Assembly: GCA_951812525.1 (NCBI GenBank)
Contig: OX638316.1
Span: 3,714,506 to 3,778,505 of the forward strand
DNA: 64,000 nucleotides
Source: an uncultured Poribacteria bacterium
GTDB lineage: Bacteria > Poribacteria > WGA-4E > WGA-3G
Direction: 5' to 3'
The position numbers and the translations under genes are program-made. Numbering within the stretch: the stretch's first letter is position 1; every line of letters starts with the position of its first letter. Of the stretch, positions 1 through 8,498 are shown piece by piece. The notes beneath the pieces were generated by a model, which worked only from the letters and a program-made list of their open reading frames with translations, did no database searches and was not told the DNA's origin.

Positions 1-43
1 CTTATAACCCAAAACCCAAAACCCTAAAAGGTAAAAACACAAC

Positions 44-718
44 ATGGCAGCAATAGTAGAAGGGAACGGCTTAACCAAACACTTCGGCACAGGAGACGCA
101 ACGGTCGTCGCTATCGATTCGGTTGACATTGCTATCGAAGAACGTGAACTCGTGATGATTATGGGTGACAGCGGTTGCGGGAAGACTACGCTTATCAGTC
201 TCCTCGGCTGTATTTTAACACCTGATGCCGGTCAGATACGTATTGACGGTGAACAGATTGACCCTGAAGCACAAGATATGAGTGTGATTCGCCGCGAGAA
301 GATCGGGTTCGTGTTTCAGCTGTTCCATCTACTCCCCTATCTCACTGCCCTCGAAAACGTCATAGTAGCGATGGATCTTGCCCAGACGAAAACCGACGAA
401 GCAGAAAGTCGGGCAACCGAACTCCTCACACAGGTCGGTTTAAGTGAACGACTTCACCACCGTCCCGCCCAACTTTCCGGCGGTGAAAAACAGCGTGTCT
501 CTTTTGCACGGGCACTCGCCAACCGGCCAAAGGTCATCTTTGCCGATGAACCGACTGCCAACTTAGACAGTCGCCAAAGCGATAATCTCATGAGCCTGAT
601 TCAAGAACTACGTCAGGAATACCAAACAACCGTCGCGATTGTAACGCATCACGAAGGGTTAAGGAAAAACGCCGATCGTATTATTCAGATGAAAGATGGA
701 AGGATTATACCTGCGTGA
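44..718 (+). CDS. ABC transporter ATP-binding protein, LolD/MacB type
   Basis: Nucleotide-binding subunit of the lipoprotein-release/macrolide-exporter class (LolD, MacB ATPase, FtsE-like), which powers a membrane permease from the cytoplasm. The 224 residues contain Walker [10 protein letters not shown], the Q-loop region [18 protein letters not shown], the signature LSGGEKQR, Walker B VIFADEPT and the H-loop VTHHE; all are intact. An AAAAGG sequence lies about 13 bases before the ATG. The next gene starts inside its stop codon (GTGA overlap), so the two are probably cotranslated. No FtsX/MacB-type permease follows; it may lie left of the window edge. The exact substrate is not readable from the sequence. 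Confidence 0.92.
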   Translation: MAAIVEGNGLTKHFGTGDATVVAIDSVDIAIEERELVMIMGDSGCGKTTLISLLGCILTPDAGQIRIDGEQIDPEAQDMSVIRREKIGFVFQLFHLLPYLTALENVIVAMDLAQTKTDEAESRATELLTQVGLSERLHHRPAQLSGGEKQRVSFARALANRPKVIFADEPTANLDSRQSDNLMSLIQELRQEYQTTVAIVTHHEGLRKNADRIIQMKDGRIIPA

Positions 719-2265
719 ACGTGAACAACATTTTCTCAACTGCTGAAATCAGAAAATATCTCTGGATATTCTCAACAATTGCAATTTTATCTTTTGTTCT
801 CGCCCGACCACTCTCTGCTCAAGATGAACCGCAATCTGGTGATGCAGAAGAAGATAGAGGTTTATCCGCCATGGGGCAATCCGATTTCCTAACAAGCGGA
901 TTATACGGTGGCGGTTTAACCTTTATTGATGGTGATGCTTATCTCCAGCTGCAACTCCAACCCGATATACCGATCGGAAATGTCGGTATCGGGTTAGATC
1001 TGGTTGTACTGTATAATCCGTTCGGACAGGATACAGAACCTCGATTCCTAGCTGAAGATGGTGAATCGTGGGACAATCCGAGCACATGGTTGAGACTCAT
1101 CCGTTACGTTCGTTACGGTCGACCCTATGATCCGTTCTACTTTCGCTTCGGCGAGTTAGACTATCTGACAATTGGACACGGTTCAATCATGTCCGGCTAT
1201 TCTAACTATGACCGCCGAGGATTACGTCTGAATCTTAGAAATTCTGAAAATCGTTACGGTGTCGAAACGATGCTCAATGATGTCGGCAATCCTACAATTT
1301 TCGGAGGACGCGGATTCTGGCGTCCATTCCTACGGGAAGAAAATAACAACTTGTTCACTCGGTTTGAACTCGGGGCAACCTATCTCGCCGACATCAACCC
1401 GAATCTGCAGGAGGAAGGCGAGGAACCTCTTGAGGGCATAGGCGTGGACGTAGGTTTTCCAATTATTGAGAGAAGCTCATTCCGACTTGATTTGTACAAT
1501 GATTTTACTATCATTAATACTTTATCCGAGGAGCCTGAGGATGCGGTCGAAGAACCCTTAGAGACTGAACCTATCGAACAAGAATCCATGAGGCGATTGG
1601 AAAGTGCACCGGTAGGAGAAAACCTCGATGCAATAAAACAGGTGTGGGGCAACGCTGTCGGGGTTGGATTCACTTTTACGAAGGCAATCTTCAAAGTTGA
1701 ATATCGCATCATTGGGGATGGATATACGCCTTCTATCTTTGATTATACGTATGAATCATCAAAATTATTAGTGCCGGAGCCTGAAATGCCGCAATTTTTG
1801 GGATTGGAGACGGATACCGAATTACTATCGCCAGAACCTGACACAGTGCAATTTTTGGGAATGGACTTAAGCACCCAATATACGCGCGGTTTCTTCTCAC
1901 AACTTATCTTGCAGCCACTGCCACAAATTCAACTCTTAGGCGTGCTTGAAGACTATGAAAACAGCGCACCCAAACTTTATTTGGGAATTACAGAATCTGG
2001 ATTAGTGCCGCGTCTCTCACTGCGGATGTTCTATGCGAAACGGGACATAGGTCAAGGGGACGAGACAAGTTTCTTCACGGATCTTTTCGATTTGGATGAG
2101 AAGTCAGCATTCAGCCTGGAGCTCCGCTATGCAGTCTTTCCGCCTGTTGAAACAATTATCCTCCGTGAGTACACCTTCAGGCGCACTGAAACGGCAGAAG
2201 GCACATCCCGATTTGAACCGATTCACAAAACTTCGTTCATGGTAGGCGTTAGCACGGATTTTTAG
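715..2265 (+). CDS. Secreted, probably outer-membrane beta-barrel protein of unknown function
   Basis: A 516-residue protein starting with GTG that overlaps the stop of the LolD-like gene by 4 bases. The N-terminus has a basic stretch and a hydrophobic segment (about residues 13-32) ending near LSAQ, a credible signal peptide. The rest has no other membrane helix and is rich in alternating aromatic/polar strands and Gly/Tyr/Asn turns, and it ends VGVSTDF with a C-terminal aromatic, as in outer-membrane barrels. A Glu/Pro-rich low-complexity stretch (about 270-300) interrupts it. I do not recognise the family. Coupling to an ABC ATPase suggests a role in envelope transport or assembly, which is inference. 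Confidence 0.7.
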   Translation: MNVNNIFSTAEIRKYLWIFSTIAILSFVLARPLSAQDEPQSGDAEEDRGLSAMGQSDFLTSGLYGGGLTFIDGDAYLQLQLQPDIPIGNVGIGLDLVVLYNPFGQDTEPRFLAEDGESWDNPSTWLRLIRYVRYGRPYDPFYFRFGELDYLTIGHGSIMSGYSNYDRRGLRLNLRNSENRYGVETMLNDVGNPTIFGGRGFWRPFLREENNNLFTRFELGATYLADINPNLQEEGEEPLEGIGVDVGFPIIERSSFRLDLYNDFTIINTLSEEPEDAVEEPLETEPIEQESMRRLESAPVGENLDAIKQVWGNAVGVGFTFTKAIFKVEYRIIGDGYTPSIFDYTYESSKLLVPEPEMPQFLGLETDTELLSPEPDTVQFLGMDLSTQYTRGFFSQLILQPLPQIQLLGVLEDYENSAPKLYLGITESGLVPRLSLRMFYAKRDIGQGDETSFFTDLFDLDEKSAFSLELRYAVFPPVETIILREYTFRRTETAEGTSRFEPIHKTSFMVGVSTDF

Positions 2266-2268
2266 TGC

Positions 2269-2940
2269 TTAGGTATCGGATTTTCCTTGGAGACGTTCCA
2301 AAGTTGCTAACGCTTTAGAAAGTTCTTCCTCTGCGCGTTGCCGTGCCTTAGTCTCCTGTTTAACCTGTTCCTCCAGTGGTTGTAACCACACCGAACGCTC
2401 AGGATCGTAGAGTCCGAAGACACCATCATTTTCCCCTAACTCCAAACCCAGTACAAGAGAAGGTAAACGCTCGTCCACGAAAGCTATCTCTTCATACGCA
2501 CCGTTTACAAGACGATATCCGAGAAAATACGGATTTATCTCGTGATACGGATCGTAGATATAATACTCGCGGACACCGAGAACTGACGCGTACAGATGCT
2601 TTTTGTGAGTGAGGTCCTGCCTATACGTGCTTTTACTTGCGAGTTCTAATACAAAATCCGGAGTGTGTCCCTCTTCCCATGTTCTATAGGTACGCCGACG
2701 CTTCTTGCTAACACCGAGGACGACAAACACATCAGGGGATATGGATTTGTAGATGTTGCCTTCTTCATAATACATGAGTAGGTTTCCAGAGACATAAGCA
2801 TCGTCCACATCTCGGAAATAGTGTTTGAGCATCTGAATGAAATCTATCATTAGGTCCCGATGGTCCTCGGTTTCTGCCATAGGTTTGCCGTCCGATTCGG
2901 GGTAGACAACTGTCGGAGCTGCATTTATTTTTTCCTGCAT
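2269..2940 (-). CDS. Uma2 family (DUF820) restriction-endonuclease-fold protein
   Basis: A 223-residue Uma2/DUF820 protein of the PD-(D/E)XK-like nuclease superfamily; the family is very abundant in cyanobacteria, Poribacteria and similar genomes and its role is poorly known. Visible landmarks are SPDVFVVL, PDFVLELASKST, a Lys-rich segment, and the GVREYYIYDP strand typical of the core. The last 35 residues are charged and heptad-like (EEQVKQETKARQRAEEEL), a predicted coiled coil often seen as the Uma2 C-terminal tail. An AGGAGGT ribosome site lies 7 bases upstream of the ATG. It converges on the preceding gene with only 3 bases between stop codons. Confidence 0.88.
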   Translation of the reverse strand: MQEKINAAPTVVYPESDGKPMAETEDHRDLMIDFIQMLKHYFRDVDDAYVSGNLLMYYEEGNIYKSISPDVFVVLGVSKKRRRTYRTWEEGHTPDFVLELASKSTYRQDLTHKKHLYASVLGVREYYIYDPYHEINPYFLGYRLVNGAYEEIAFVDERLPSLVLGLELGENDGVFGLYDPERSVWLQPLEEQVKQETKARQRAEEELSKALATLERLQGKSDT

Positions 2941-3071
2941 CGTACGACCTCCTGTTTCTATAATAAGGTCAGTTTATAAAACTATTTTATCACAAAACTT
3001 ATTATATGTCAAGCTTTTTGATTGTCCACCAAAAATCTCAGCTGCGGATGGCAGATACCCACAACTTTTCT

Positions 3072-3383
3072 TTACACTTTTACTTCGACTTTAATCTCTT
3101 CATCTTCGACAATCACTGGATACGTCCTGATACGGAGGCGCGGATCGGTTTGACATTCACCCGTTTTCGTATCGTATGCGTAGCCGTGGACGGGACACAC
3201 AGCGATGCCACCCCGAATTCTACCCCTACCCAGAGACCCAAGTGCATGCGGACAGGTATTATCCACAGCACAGTATTCACCATTTTCGTTGAAAATAGCA
3301 ATCCGTCTGCCGTTGACCGTAAACGCTTTTCCGCGTCCTTCGCGAATCGCGGACGTTTTCGTGACCGTTGTATAATCCGACAT
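3072..3383 (-). CDS. Rieske [2Fe-2S] ferredoxin-like protein
   Basis: A 103-residue small Rieske protein of the NirD/dioxygenase-ferredoxin type. It has both cluster motifs: CPH within NTCPHALG and CPVH within VCPVHGYAYD (Cys-X-His and Cys-X2-His), which bind the 2Fe-2S cluster. The length fits a stand-alone soluble ferredoxin. Its AAGGAG ribosome site is formed by the last codons of the upstream ABC permease, 5 bases away, so it is the last gene of the 3.1-8.4 kb operon. No oxygenase or reductase partner is adjacent, so its electron acceptor is unknown. Confidence 0.9.
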   Translation of the reverse strand: MSDYTTVTKTSAIREGRGKAFTVNGRRIAIFNENGEYCAVDNTCPHALGSLGRGRIRGGIAVCPVHGYAYDTKTGECQTDPRLRIRTYPVIVEDEEIKVEVKV

Positions 3384-3388
3384 CTTTT

Positions 3389-5104
3389 TTACTCCTTGAC
3401 ACTTCCCAAAGTAATCCCTTGTACAAATTCACGCTGCATCGCTAAAAACAGAATAACAATCGGCATAAGTGAGAGCAGCGTCCCCGCCATCAACATACCG
3501 TAATCTTGACGATAGGTGCCGACAAGATTCGCTAACCCGATCGGTAGTGTATATTTCACTTCATCCCGTAAAATGATAAGGGGCCAGAGATAACCGTTCC
3601 ACGAACCCAGAAACGAATAGATGGTCAACGCACCGAGTGCCGGTTTGATAATCGGCAGGACAACCCGGTAATAGATACCGAACTCAGAGCACCCATCAAT
3701 ACGTGCCGCATCTAATAGTTCCGATGGAATCGAGACAATGAATTGGCGCATCAGAAATACCCCGAATGCCCCCACTGAAAATGGTATGATAATCGCCTTG
3801 TAACTGTTGAGCCAGCCGATGTCATACATCAATCCAAACAGAGGAACAAGGAGCACCTGAAAAGGCACCATCATGGATGCCAGCAAGATACCAAAAAGAA
3901 TTTTCTGACCACGAAATTTATACTTCGCAAACGCATAACCACCGAGGGAACAGAAGAACAGCGTCAGTAGTGTTGAGGCAGTAGCGATGAAAACGCTATT
4001 AATAAAATACCGATTGTAAGGGACAGTTTTCCATAGATTCCGATAGTTTGAGGTAAACTTATCCCACACAATTGAAAAGTAACCCGGCTGATGAATCGTC
4101 AATTGCAGGAACAATTGGCTTCCAGAACCTGTTCCTGTTGCTGGCAGACTCGCAATATTCGTCTCCATCTGCTCCATCGTAATGTGCGATGACTCCAGTT
4201 CACCGGGCATGCCGTGGAGTCGCCATACCGTATCTTTCCACAATGCACTCTCTAAAATAAAAGAGCGCGTCGGTTGATACGTGATGCTACGCGTGTTGCC
4301 AGTAGATGGTAACACAGAAACCGTTAAACCGAGATGATGATACGAGGCATCGCCACGGATGGGCAGAATGACGCGCCGAATCCGTTCAACTGGAATCGGT
4401 GAGGAGATAGTAGCTGCTATACGGACGGTTTTGCCTTCTCGGAACTCGTAAGATAAATGCGCTGCAGTTTGAGGATCCGAAGATGTACGAATACTCGTGC
4501 CTGTCTCTGCCTCCCACCTCACAGATTCGATGGGTGGACGATTAAAATCGAGGTCTTCTATCTGGAGCGTACCAACCACAACTTCGCGATAAACCGATCC
4601 CCAAATTGTATCAACAGCCTCTGGAATAATTGCTTCCTGTACCGCAGCAACAATTGAATCCGTCGTGCCACCCCACACTTCATCTGGCAAGCCTGCCACC
4701 AGTTGTTGCCATAAACCCTCCACGATTTCCCACTGTAATTCATCGGACGCAACATAATTGGAGAGTTGCGCGTTCGCGGCGGCGTGTGATTTCGCTTGGT
4801 TCCAAATGACCTGTGTGAGTTCAGGAGCTAATGTTTCCCACGCCGTTTCGTCGTCTACCGCATCCGGTTTTTCTATGTTCCGATAAGCATTTTCGACAAT
4901 ATAGGGGGATGATTCAACGCGCTGCGGGAAACTCGGAAGCACCTGAATTGGGACCGCGAAAATCTCATTTGCCGTTTTAAATGAGGAAGTCAGCAACCAT
5001 AACATAGGTATCATCGTGCAGAAGGCTGCACCTACCAAAAGAAGGTAGCCGATACCTCTAGAAATTTTTATTACAACACGTCGATTTTTCTTATTTTCGT
5101 TCAT
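3389..5104 (-). CDS. Carbohydrate-type ABC transporter permease (MalG-like) with large extracytoplasmic insertion
   Basis: Inner-membrane permease of the binding-protein-dependent sugar ABC family. The first membrane helix is at about residues 17-38 and the core MetI-type domain with five helices is at about 360-571, including the EAA loop DAARIDGCSEFGIYYRVVLP that docks the ATPase. At 571 residues it is about twice the usual length of roughly 280. The extra 290 or so residues sit between helix 1 and the core, are hydrophilic with no helix, and should lie outside the membrane. It is flanked by MoxR (1-base gap) and a Rieske gene. No MalF-like permease, binding protein or matching ATPase is next to it, so its partners must be elsewhere. 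Confidence 0.88.
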   Translation of the reverse strand: MNENKKNRRVVIKISRGIGYLLLVGAAFCTMIPMLWLLTSSFKTANEIFAVPIQVLPSFPQRVESSPYIVENAYRNIEKPDAVDDETAWETLAPELTQVIWNQAKSHAAANAQLSNYVASDELQWEIVEGLWQQLVAGLPDEVWGGTTDSIVAAVQEAIIPEAVDTIWGSVYREVVVGTLQIEDLDFNRPPIESVRWEAETGTSIRTSSDPQTAAHLSYEFREGKTVRIAATISSPIPVERIRRVILPIRGDASYHHLGLTVSVLPSTGNTRSITYQPTRSFILESALWKDTVWRLHGMPGELESSHITMEQMETNIASLPATGTGSGSQLFLQLTIHQPGYFSIVWDKFTSNYRNLWKTVPYNRYFINSVFIATASTLLTLFFCSLGGYAFAKYKFRGQKILFGILLASMMVPFQVLLVPLFGLMYDIGWLNSYKAIIIPFSVGAFGVFLMRQFIVSIPSELLDAARIDGCSEFGIYYRVVLPIIKPALGALTIYSFLGSWNGYLWPLIILRDEVKYTLPIGLANLVGTYRQDYGMLMAGTLLSLMPIVILFLAMQREFVQGITLGSVKE

Positions 5105-5105
5105 A

Positions 5106-5978
5106 CTATAAGCCTAATTCCGATAGCTCCACTGTGCGTGCCCGTTGAATGTCGTCCTGATACTTAAAGACACATCCCAGTGTTTCCGCAACGACCTCAG
5201 CATCCAGTTGTGCCTTGCCGAGTACGACGAGTGCCAATGCCCAATCCAGCGTCTCCGCAACGCCTGGTTTTTTGTAGTAATCCCCTTGTCGCCAAAGCTG
5301 CATTATCTGGCACAGCTGCTCTGCAAGGTGTTCGTCAATATCTGGCATCTTCGTCTGAACGATCGCCAGTTCTTTCTCAATACTCGGATAGTCAATCCAC
5401 TGATAGAGACAACGGCGTTTGAGGGCTTCGTGGACCTCGCGTGTCCGGTTTGAAGTAAGCACAACATGAGGAATGTGTTTCGCTCGGATCGTACCAATTT
5501 CCGGGATCGTTATCTGGAAATCTGACAGCACCTCAAGCAGAAACGCCTCAAATTCACTGTCACTCCGGTCTACCTCGTCAATAAGTAGGACCGGTGGAGC
5601 ATCATCGTCGCTCTGGATAGCCTCCAGTAGTGGACGTTTCAGCAGAAACGCCTCACTGAACAGATCCGTCCCGATGTCTTCTTTATCGCGTCCCTGTGCT
5701 TCATCAATGCGGAGTTGCAGAATCTGCCGTGTATAGTTCCATTCATACAACGCACTGTTTGCGTCCAAACCTTCATAACACTGCAATCGGATGAGTTTGG
5801 CGTTTGTTGAATCGGCGAGGACTTTAGCGACTTCTGTTTTACCGACTCCTGGTTCGCCTTCCAGAAAGATAGGCTTTTTGAGGTGGTGTGCTAGATAGAG
5901 GGTCGTCGCCAAACCCTTATCGGCGATGTACGCATGTTTTGCACATGCGGCTTGAACGTCTTCAATAGATTTAAACAT
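5106..5978 (-). CDS. MoxR/CoxD-type AAA+ ATPase
   Basis: A 290-residue MoxR-family AAA+ ATPase, a chaperone-like enzyme that usually works with a VWA-domain protein to mature metal-cofactor or other complexes. Motifs seen are Walker A GEPGVGKTE (about 39-47), Walker B VLLIDEVDRSD, sensor region VLTSNRTRE and the arginine-rich RRCLYQWIDYP. The N-terminal sequence and the MobA-like gene just upstream resemble the CoxD/CoxI neighbourhood of molybdenum hydroxylase maturation. The expected VWA (CoxE) gene and the hydroxylase subunits are absent here. The stop codon is 1 base from the permease start, implying translational coupling. Confidence 0.9.
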   Translation of the reverse strand: MFKSIEDVQAACAKHAYIADKGLATTLYLAHHLKKPIFLEGEPGVGKTEVAKVLADSTNAKLIRLQCYEGLDANSALYEWNYTRQILQLRIDEAQGRDKEDIGTDLFSEAFLLKRPLLEAIQSDDDAPPVLLIDEVDRSDSEFEAFLLEVLSDFQITIPEIGTIRAKHIPHVVLTSNRTREVHEALKRRCLYQWIDYPSIEKELAIVQTKMPDIDEHLAEQLCQIMQLWRQGDYYKKPGVAETLDWALALVVLGKAQLDAEVVAETLGCVFKYQDDIQRARTVELSELGL

Positions 5979-5987
5979 AAATTTACT

Positions 5988-6593
5988 TTACTTTTCCCGG
6001 AGCGCGCGTTCATAATCTTCTCGGTAATCAATATCCCGCAACACTCGATCTGTATCTACAGTGACATAGTGAATATCGTCGCTATACTGCTTGAACAGCG
6101 TTCGCACCCCACCGCTATCTGCATCCAGAGAAAGGATTTCGCCAGCATACCGTTGGTGGAAGACAACCGGATGACCACGTTTGTAATTGTAGCTGGGGAG
6201 TGCGATCCCCTTATCTGTTTGAACATAGGCATCAACAACCTGATCGATCAATTGTGAGGTGATGAAAGGCTGATCTACCAGCATCAGTGCAAACGCATCA
6301 TTTCCTTGCAATGTCCGAATACCAGCTTGTGCCGAGGTTAACATGCCCTCGCGGTAATCCGGGTTAAAAACAGTGCTAACAGGACGCTTTCCAAGCTGGT
6401 CTCTGATTTCTGTAGCACGGTGTCCAACAACGACGATAACCTCATCGAACTTCGCACCGAGCATGCTGTCCACCACGGTCTCAACGATAGTGCTTTCTCC
6501 AAAAGGAAGTAGCTGCTTCGGTTCTCCCATTCGGGAGGAAAGACCTGCTGCAAGGAGAATTCCTGAGATGAAAGGAGACGAGGGTTGCGTCAT
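5988..6593 (-). CDS. MobA/MocA-like molybdenum cofactor nucleotidyltransferase
   Basis: A 201-residue nucleotidyltransferase of the MobA/MocA (CTP:molybdopterin cytidylyltransferase) family. The signature AAGLSSRMGEPKQLLPFG near the N-terminus is the nucleotide and metal-binding loop. MLVDQPFI carries the metal-binding aspartate and GHPVVFHQRY is the typical C-terminal motif. These enzymes attach CMP or GMP to the molybdenum cofactor. Pairing with a MoxR/CoxD-like gene supports a role in molybdenum hydroxylase maturation. Sugar-phosphate nucleotidyltransferase is an alternative but less likely given the short length and the QP motif. Confidence 0.85.
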   Translation of the reverse strand: MTQPSSPFISGILLAAGLSSRMGEPKQLLPFGESTIVETVVDSMLGAKFDEVIVVVGHRATEIRDQLGKRPVSTVFNPDYREGMLTSAQAGIRTLQGNDAFALMLVDQPFITSQLIDQVVDAYVQTDKGIALPSYNYKRGHPVVFHQRYAGEILSLDADSGGVRTLFKQYSDDIHYVTVDTDRVLRDIDYREDYERALREK

Positions 6594-6595
6594 GT

Positions 6596-7570
6596 TTAGT
6601 ACCGAATCCCGAAGCTCTTGTATTCTCCAGTGAAGGTACGTTCATCAATTTCGAGTGAATCCACCCTCGCGTAACGCGGTCCCTTCCGCAATAAGGCAAC
6701 TAAAGCATCCAGCTGTGCCTTATCACCCTCCGCCAGGACCTCAACTTTACCGTTTGCTAAATTCTTAGCGTAACCCGTAACGCCAAGTTGTGATGCGTTG
6801 AGCTGCGTAAAGTTTCGGAATCCTACGCCTTGTACCTTACCGCTGATGAGCACGTACAGTTGCATCTTCTGGTTGACCTCAAGCGTGACTTTGACAGATG
6901 TTCCAAGTTCTGGAAGCAGTGCATCGTTCTTCTTATAGATATTTTCCTCTGACGATTCAGGAAGCGGATTCTGAAAAAGTCCACTCGCATCGAACATTCT
7001 TAAAGCGACAATATCATTGCTCATGAACGCCTGCGGTATCATTGCATCTTCATCTTCACTGTCGAGGTCCGGGACAATACGTGAACCGGAATAGATCCAA
7101 TCAACCTGTTGCAGCGGCTTTTGGGTTTTTACATTGTAGACGAGTTCTTCGGCGCGAACCTTTTTCATTTTATCGCCGTCTTCCCACTCGACAGAGATAG
7201 TGAACGCAGTTCCTGTCGGTGGAGTCGGTAAATCTTTTTCTGCGTCATAACCGGGCGGAGTGCCTACTTCAACGCCGAGTTTGTCGATCGCATCGTAAAT
7301 TTCTTTCGCCGTTGCGTCCACAACAATGATACTCTCATATTCCTTGCCGTCGCGTCCACAGACGAGATATTCAACCGCGCCCCTTAAATGTGAGTCGTAT
7401 TCGCCGAGTGCTTTAGAAATTTCACCTTTTAAAACAAGCTGCTTCTCTGCTTCCATAACCTGCAGATGTCCGTCTCCCCAACTGATGCTGGGCAGAGAAG
7501 TAAAACACACAGTTAGACAAATTATGATTCCCACCTGCCAAATCCAAATATTTGATTTCACCTTCCTCAT
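6596..7570 (-). CDS. Secreted protein with YdjY-like domain fused to a C-terminal acylphosphatase domain
   Basis: A 324-residue protein with an N-terminal signal peptide (hydrophobic about 9-30, ending near ISWGDG). The middle (about 40-225) resembles the YdjY-type domain found with secreted proteins of planctomycete-like bacteria. The last 87 residues are an acylphosphatase, which hydrolyses carboxyl-phosphate bonds: SGKVQGVGFRNFTQ carries the catalytic arginine and GYAKNLANGKVEV carries the catalytic asparagine, followed by the normal end FGIRY. Acylphosphatases are normally about 90-residue cytosolic enzymes, so an exported fusion is unusual. It lies 2 bases from the MobA-like gene in the same operon. 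Confidence 0.8.
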   Translation of the reverse strand: MRKVKSNIWIWQVGIIICLTVCFTSLPSISWGDGHLQVMEAEKQLVLKGEISKALGEYDSHLRGAVEYLVCGRDGKEYESIIVVDATAKEIYDAIDKLGVEVGTPPGYDAEKDLPTPPTGTAFTISVEWEDGDKMKKVRAEELVYNVKTQKPLQQVDWIYSGSRIVPDLDSEDEDAMIPQAFMSNDIVALRMFDASGLFQNPLPESSEENIYKKNDALLPELGTSVKVTLEVNQKMQLYVLISGKVQGVGFRNFTQLNASQLGVTGYAKNLANGKVEVLAEGDKAQLDALVALLRKGPRYARVDSLEIDERTFTGEYKSFGIRY

Positions 7571-7592
7571 AAGATAACTCCTTTATGTCTTT

Positions 7593-8375
7593 TTAAAAAG
7601 TATACCGCAAACCGTTAAAAATTTCTACATCATGTTTTCGGATACCCGTAGGCGGTTCATTGTCGTACCGGATGTTAACACGCAGCGGAAACGCCAACTT
7701 TGTCGTCAGTCGAAAGGTAATACTCCCTTCAAACAGAATCCGATAATCTTGAAAACGACGGACATGGAACTGATAATAACCCGTCGCGCTCGTTGTAATA
7801 CGCTCATCCAATTGCCAGGTCCAGTTAATATAGTTAGTCGAACGAACGAGATGGGTTGTGATGTCTCCGCGTTCTTTATCGTTAATGCGTTCGTGTTCCC
7901 CCATCGCACCGATACCGAGATAAACGTTAAATTTGGAACCCTGTGGCTGTAAGGCAAGTCGGACACCACCACCCACTAAATTCCGGTCATCTAACAGAAT
8001 GGATTCGTTAAACTGTTTTTGGACGAACGATTCGAGAAGGAGATGTTGCGTTGATCGCCAGATAATTCGCCCATGTACCATCCCTTTGTTCGTAAAAAAC
8101 GAATCATCTTTCCGCTCCTGTTGGAGACTTCCGAACACAAAACCGTGATAGTTTTTCGACAAATAGTCTGAGCGAAATCGCGTCCGCGTCGTCAGCAGAT
8201 CCGTATTTCCCGCACGAAAGGTTAAGTCCAAAGCGACACTATTATACCAACCCGGCTTCAATTGCATCTGTTGCATCGTTTCATCGGTAAAGATATTAAC
8301 TTGAGCTACAAGCGGGGAAGAAAAGGCGAGGCATAAAAGAAAGCAAGCACCAATAATCTGACGCTTCTGATGCAT
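7593..8375 (-). CDS. DUF481-like outer-membrane beta-barrel protein
   Basis: About 260 residues with a signal peptide (MHQKRQIIGACFLLCL... ending near VAQ) and a barrel-like body of repeating amphipathic strands ending in GLRYTF, the aromatic terminus of outer-membrane proteins. Strand patterns such as LDLTFRAGNTDLLTTRTRF match the DUF481/YdiY salt-stress-induced outer-membrane family. I chose the ATG at 8375 because GGTGG lies about 11 bases upstream; an in-frame ATG at 8414 would add 13 residues before the signal peptide. It is the first gene of the 3.1-8.4 kb minus-strand operon. Confidence 0.75.
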   Translation of the reverse strand: MHQKRQIIGACFLLCLAFSSPLVAQVNIFTDETMQQMQLKPGWYNSVALDLTFRAGNTDLLTTRTRFRSDYLSKNYHGFVFGSLQQERKDDSFFTNKGMVHGRIIWRSTQHLLLESFVQKQFNESILLDDRNLVGGGVRLALQPQGSKFNVYLGIGAMGEHERINDKERGDITTHLVRSTNYINWTWQLDERITTSATGYYQFHVRRFQDYRILFEGSITFRLTTKLAFPLRVNIRYDNEPPTGIRKHDVEIFNGLRYTF

Positions 8376-8498
8376 AACGAGAGATCCACCGGAAAATGCG
8401 TTGAATAATGTCATTGTATAGTGGTAAAATCCTTAGAAAACTGTAAGACGTAAGAAACACACGTTACGAAAACATATAGGAAAATAAGAGGGCAAACA

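Noticed and set aside
3006-3503. 165-codon plus-strand frame
   Set aside because: It is antisense to the Rieske and permease genes, which have clear motifs; no ribosome site and no recognisable domain.
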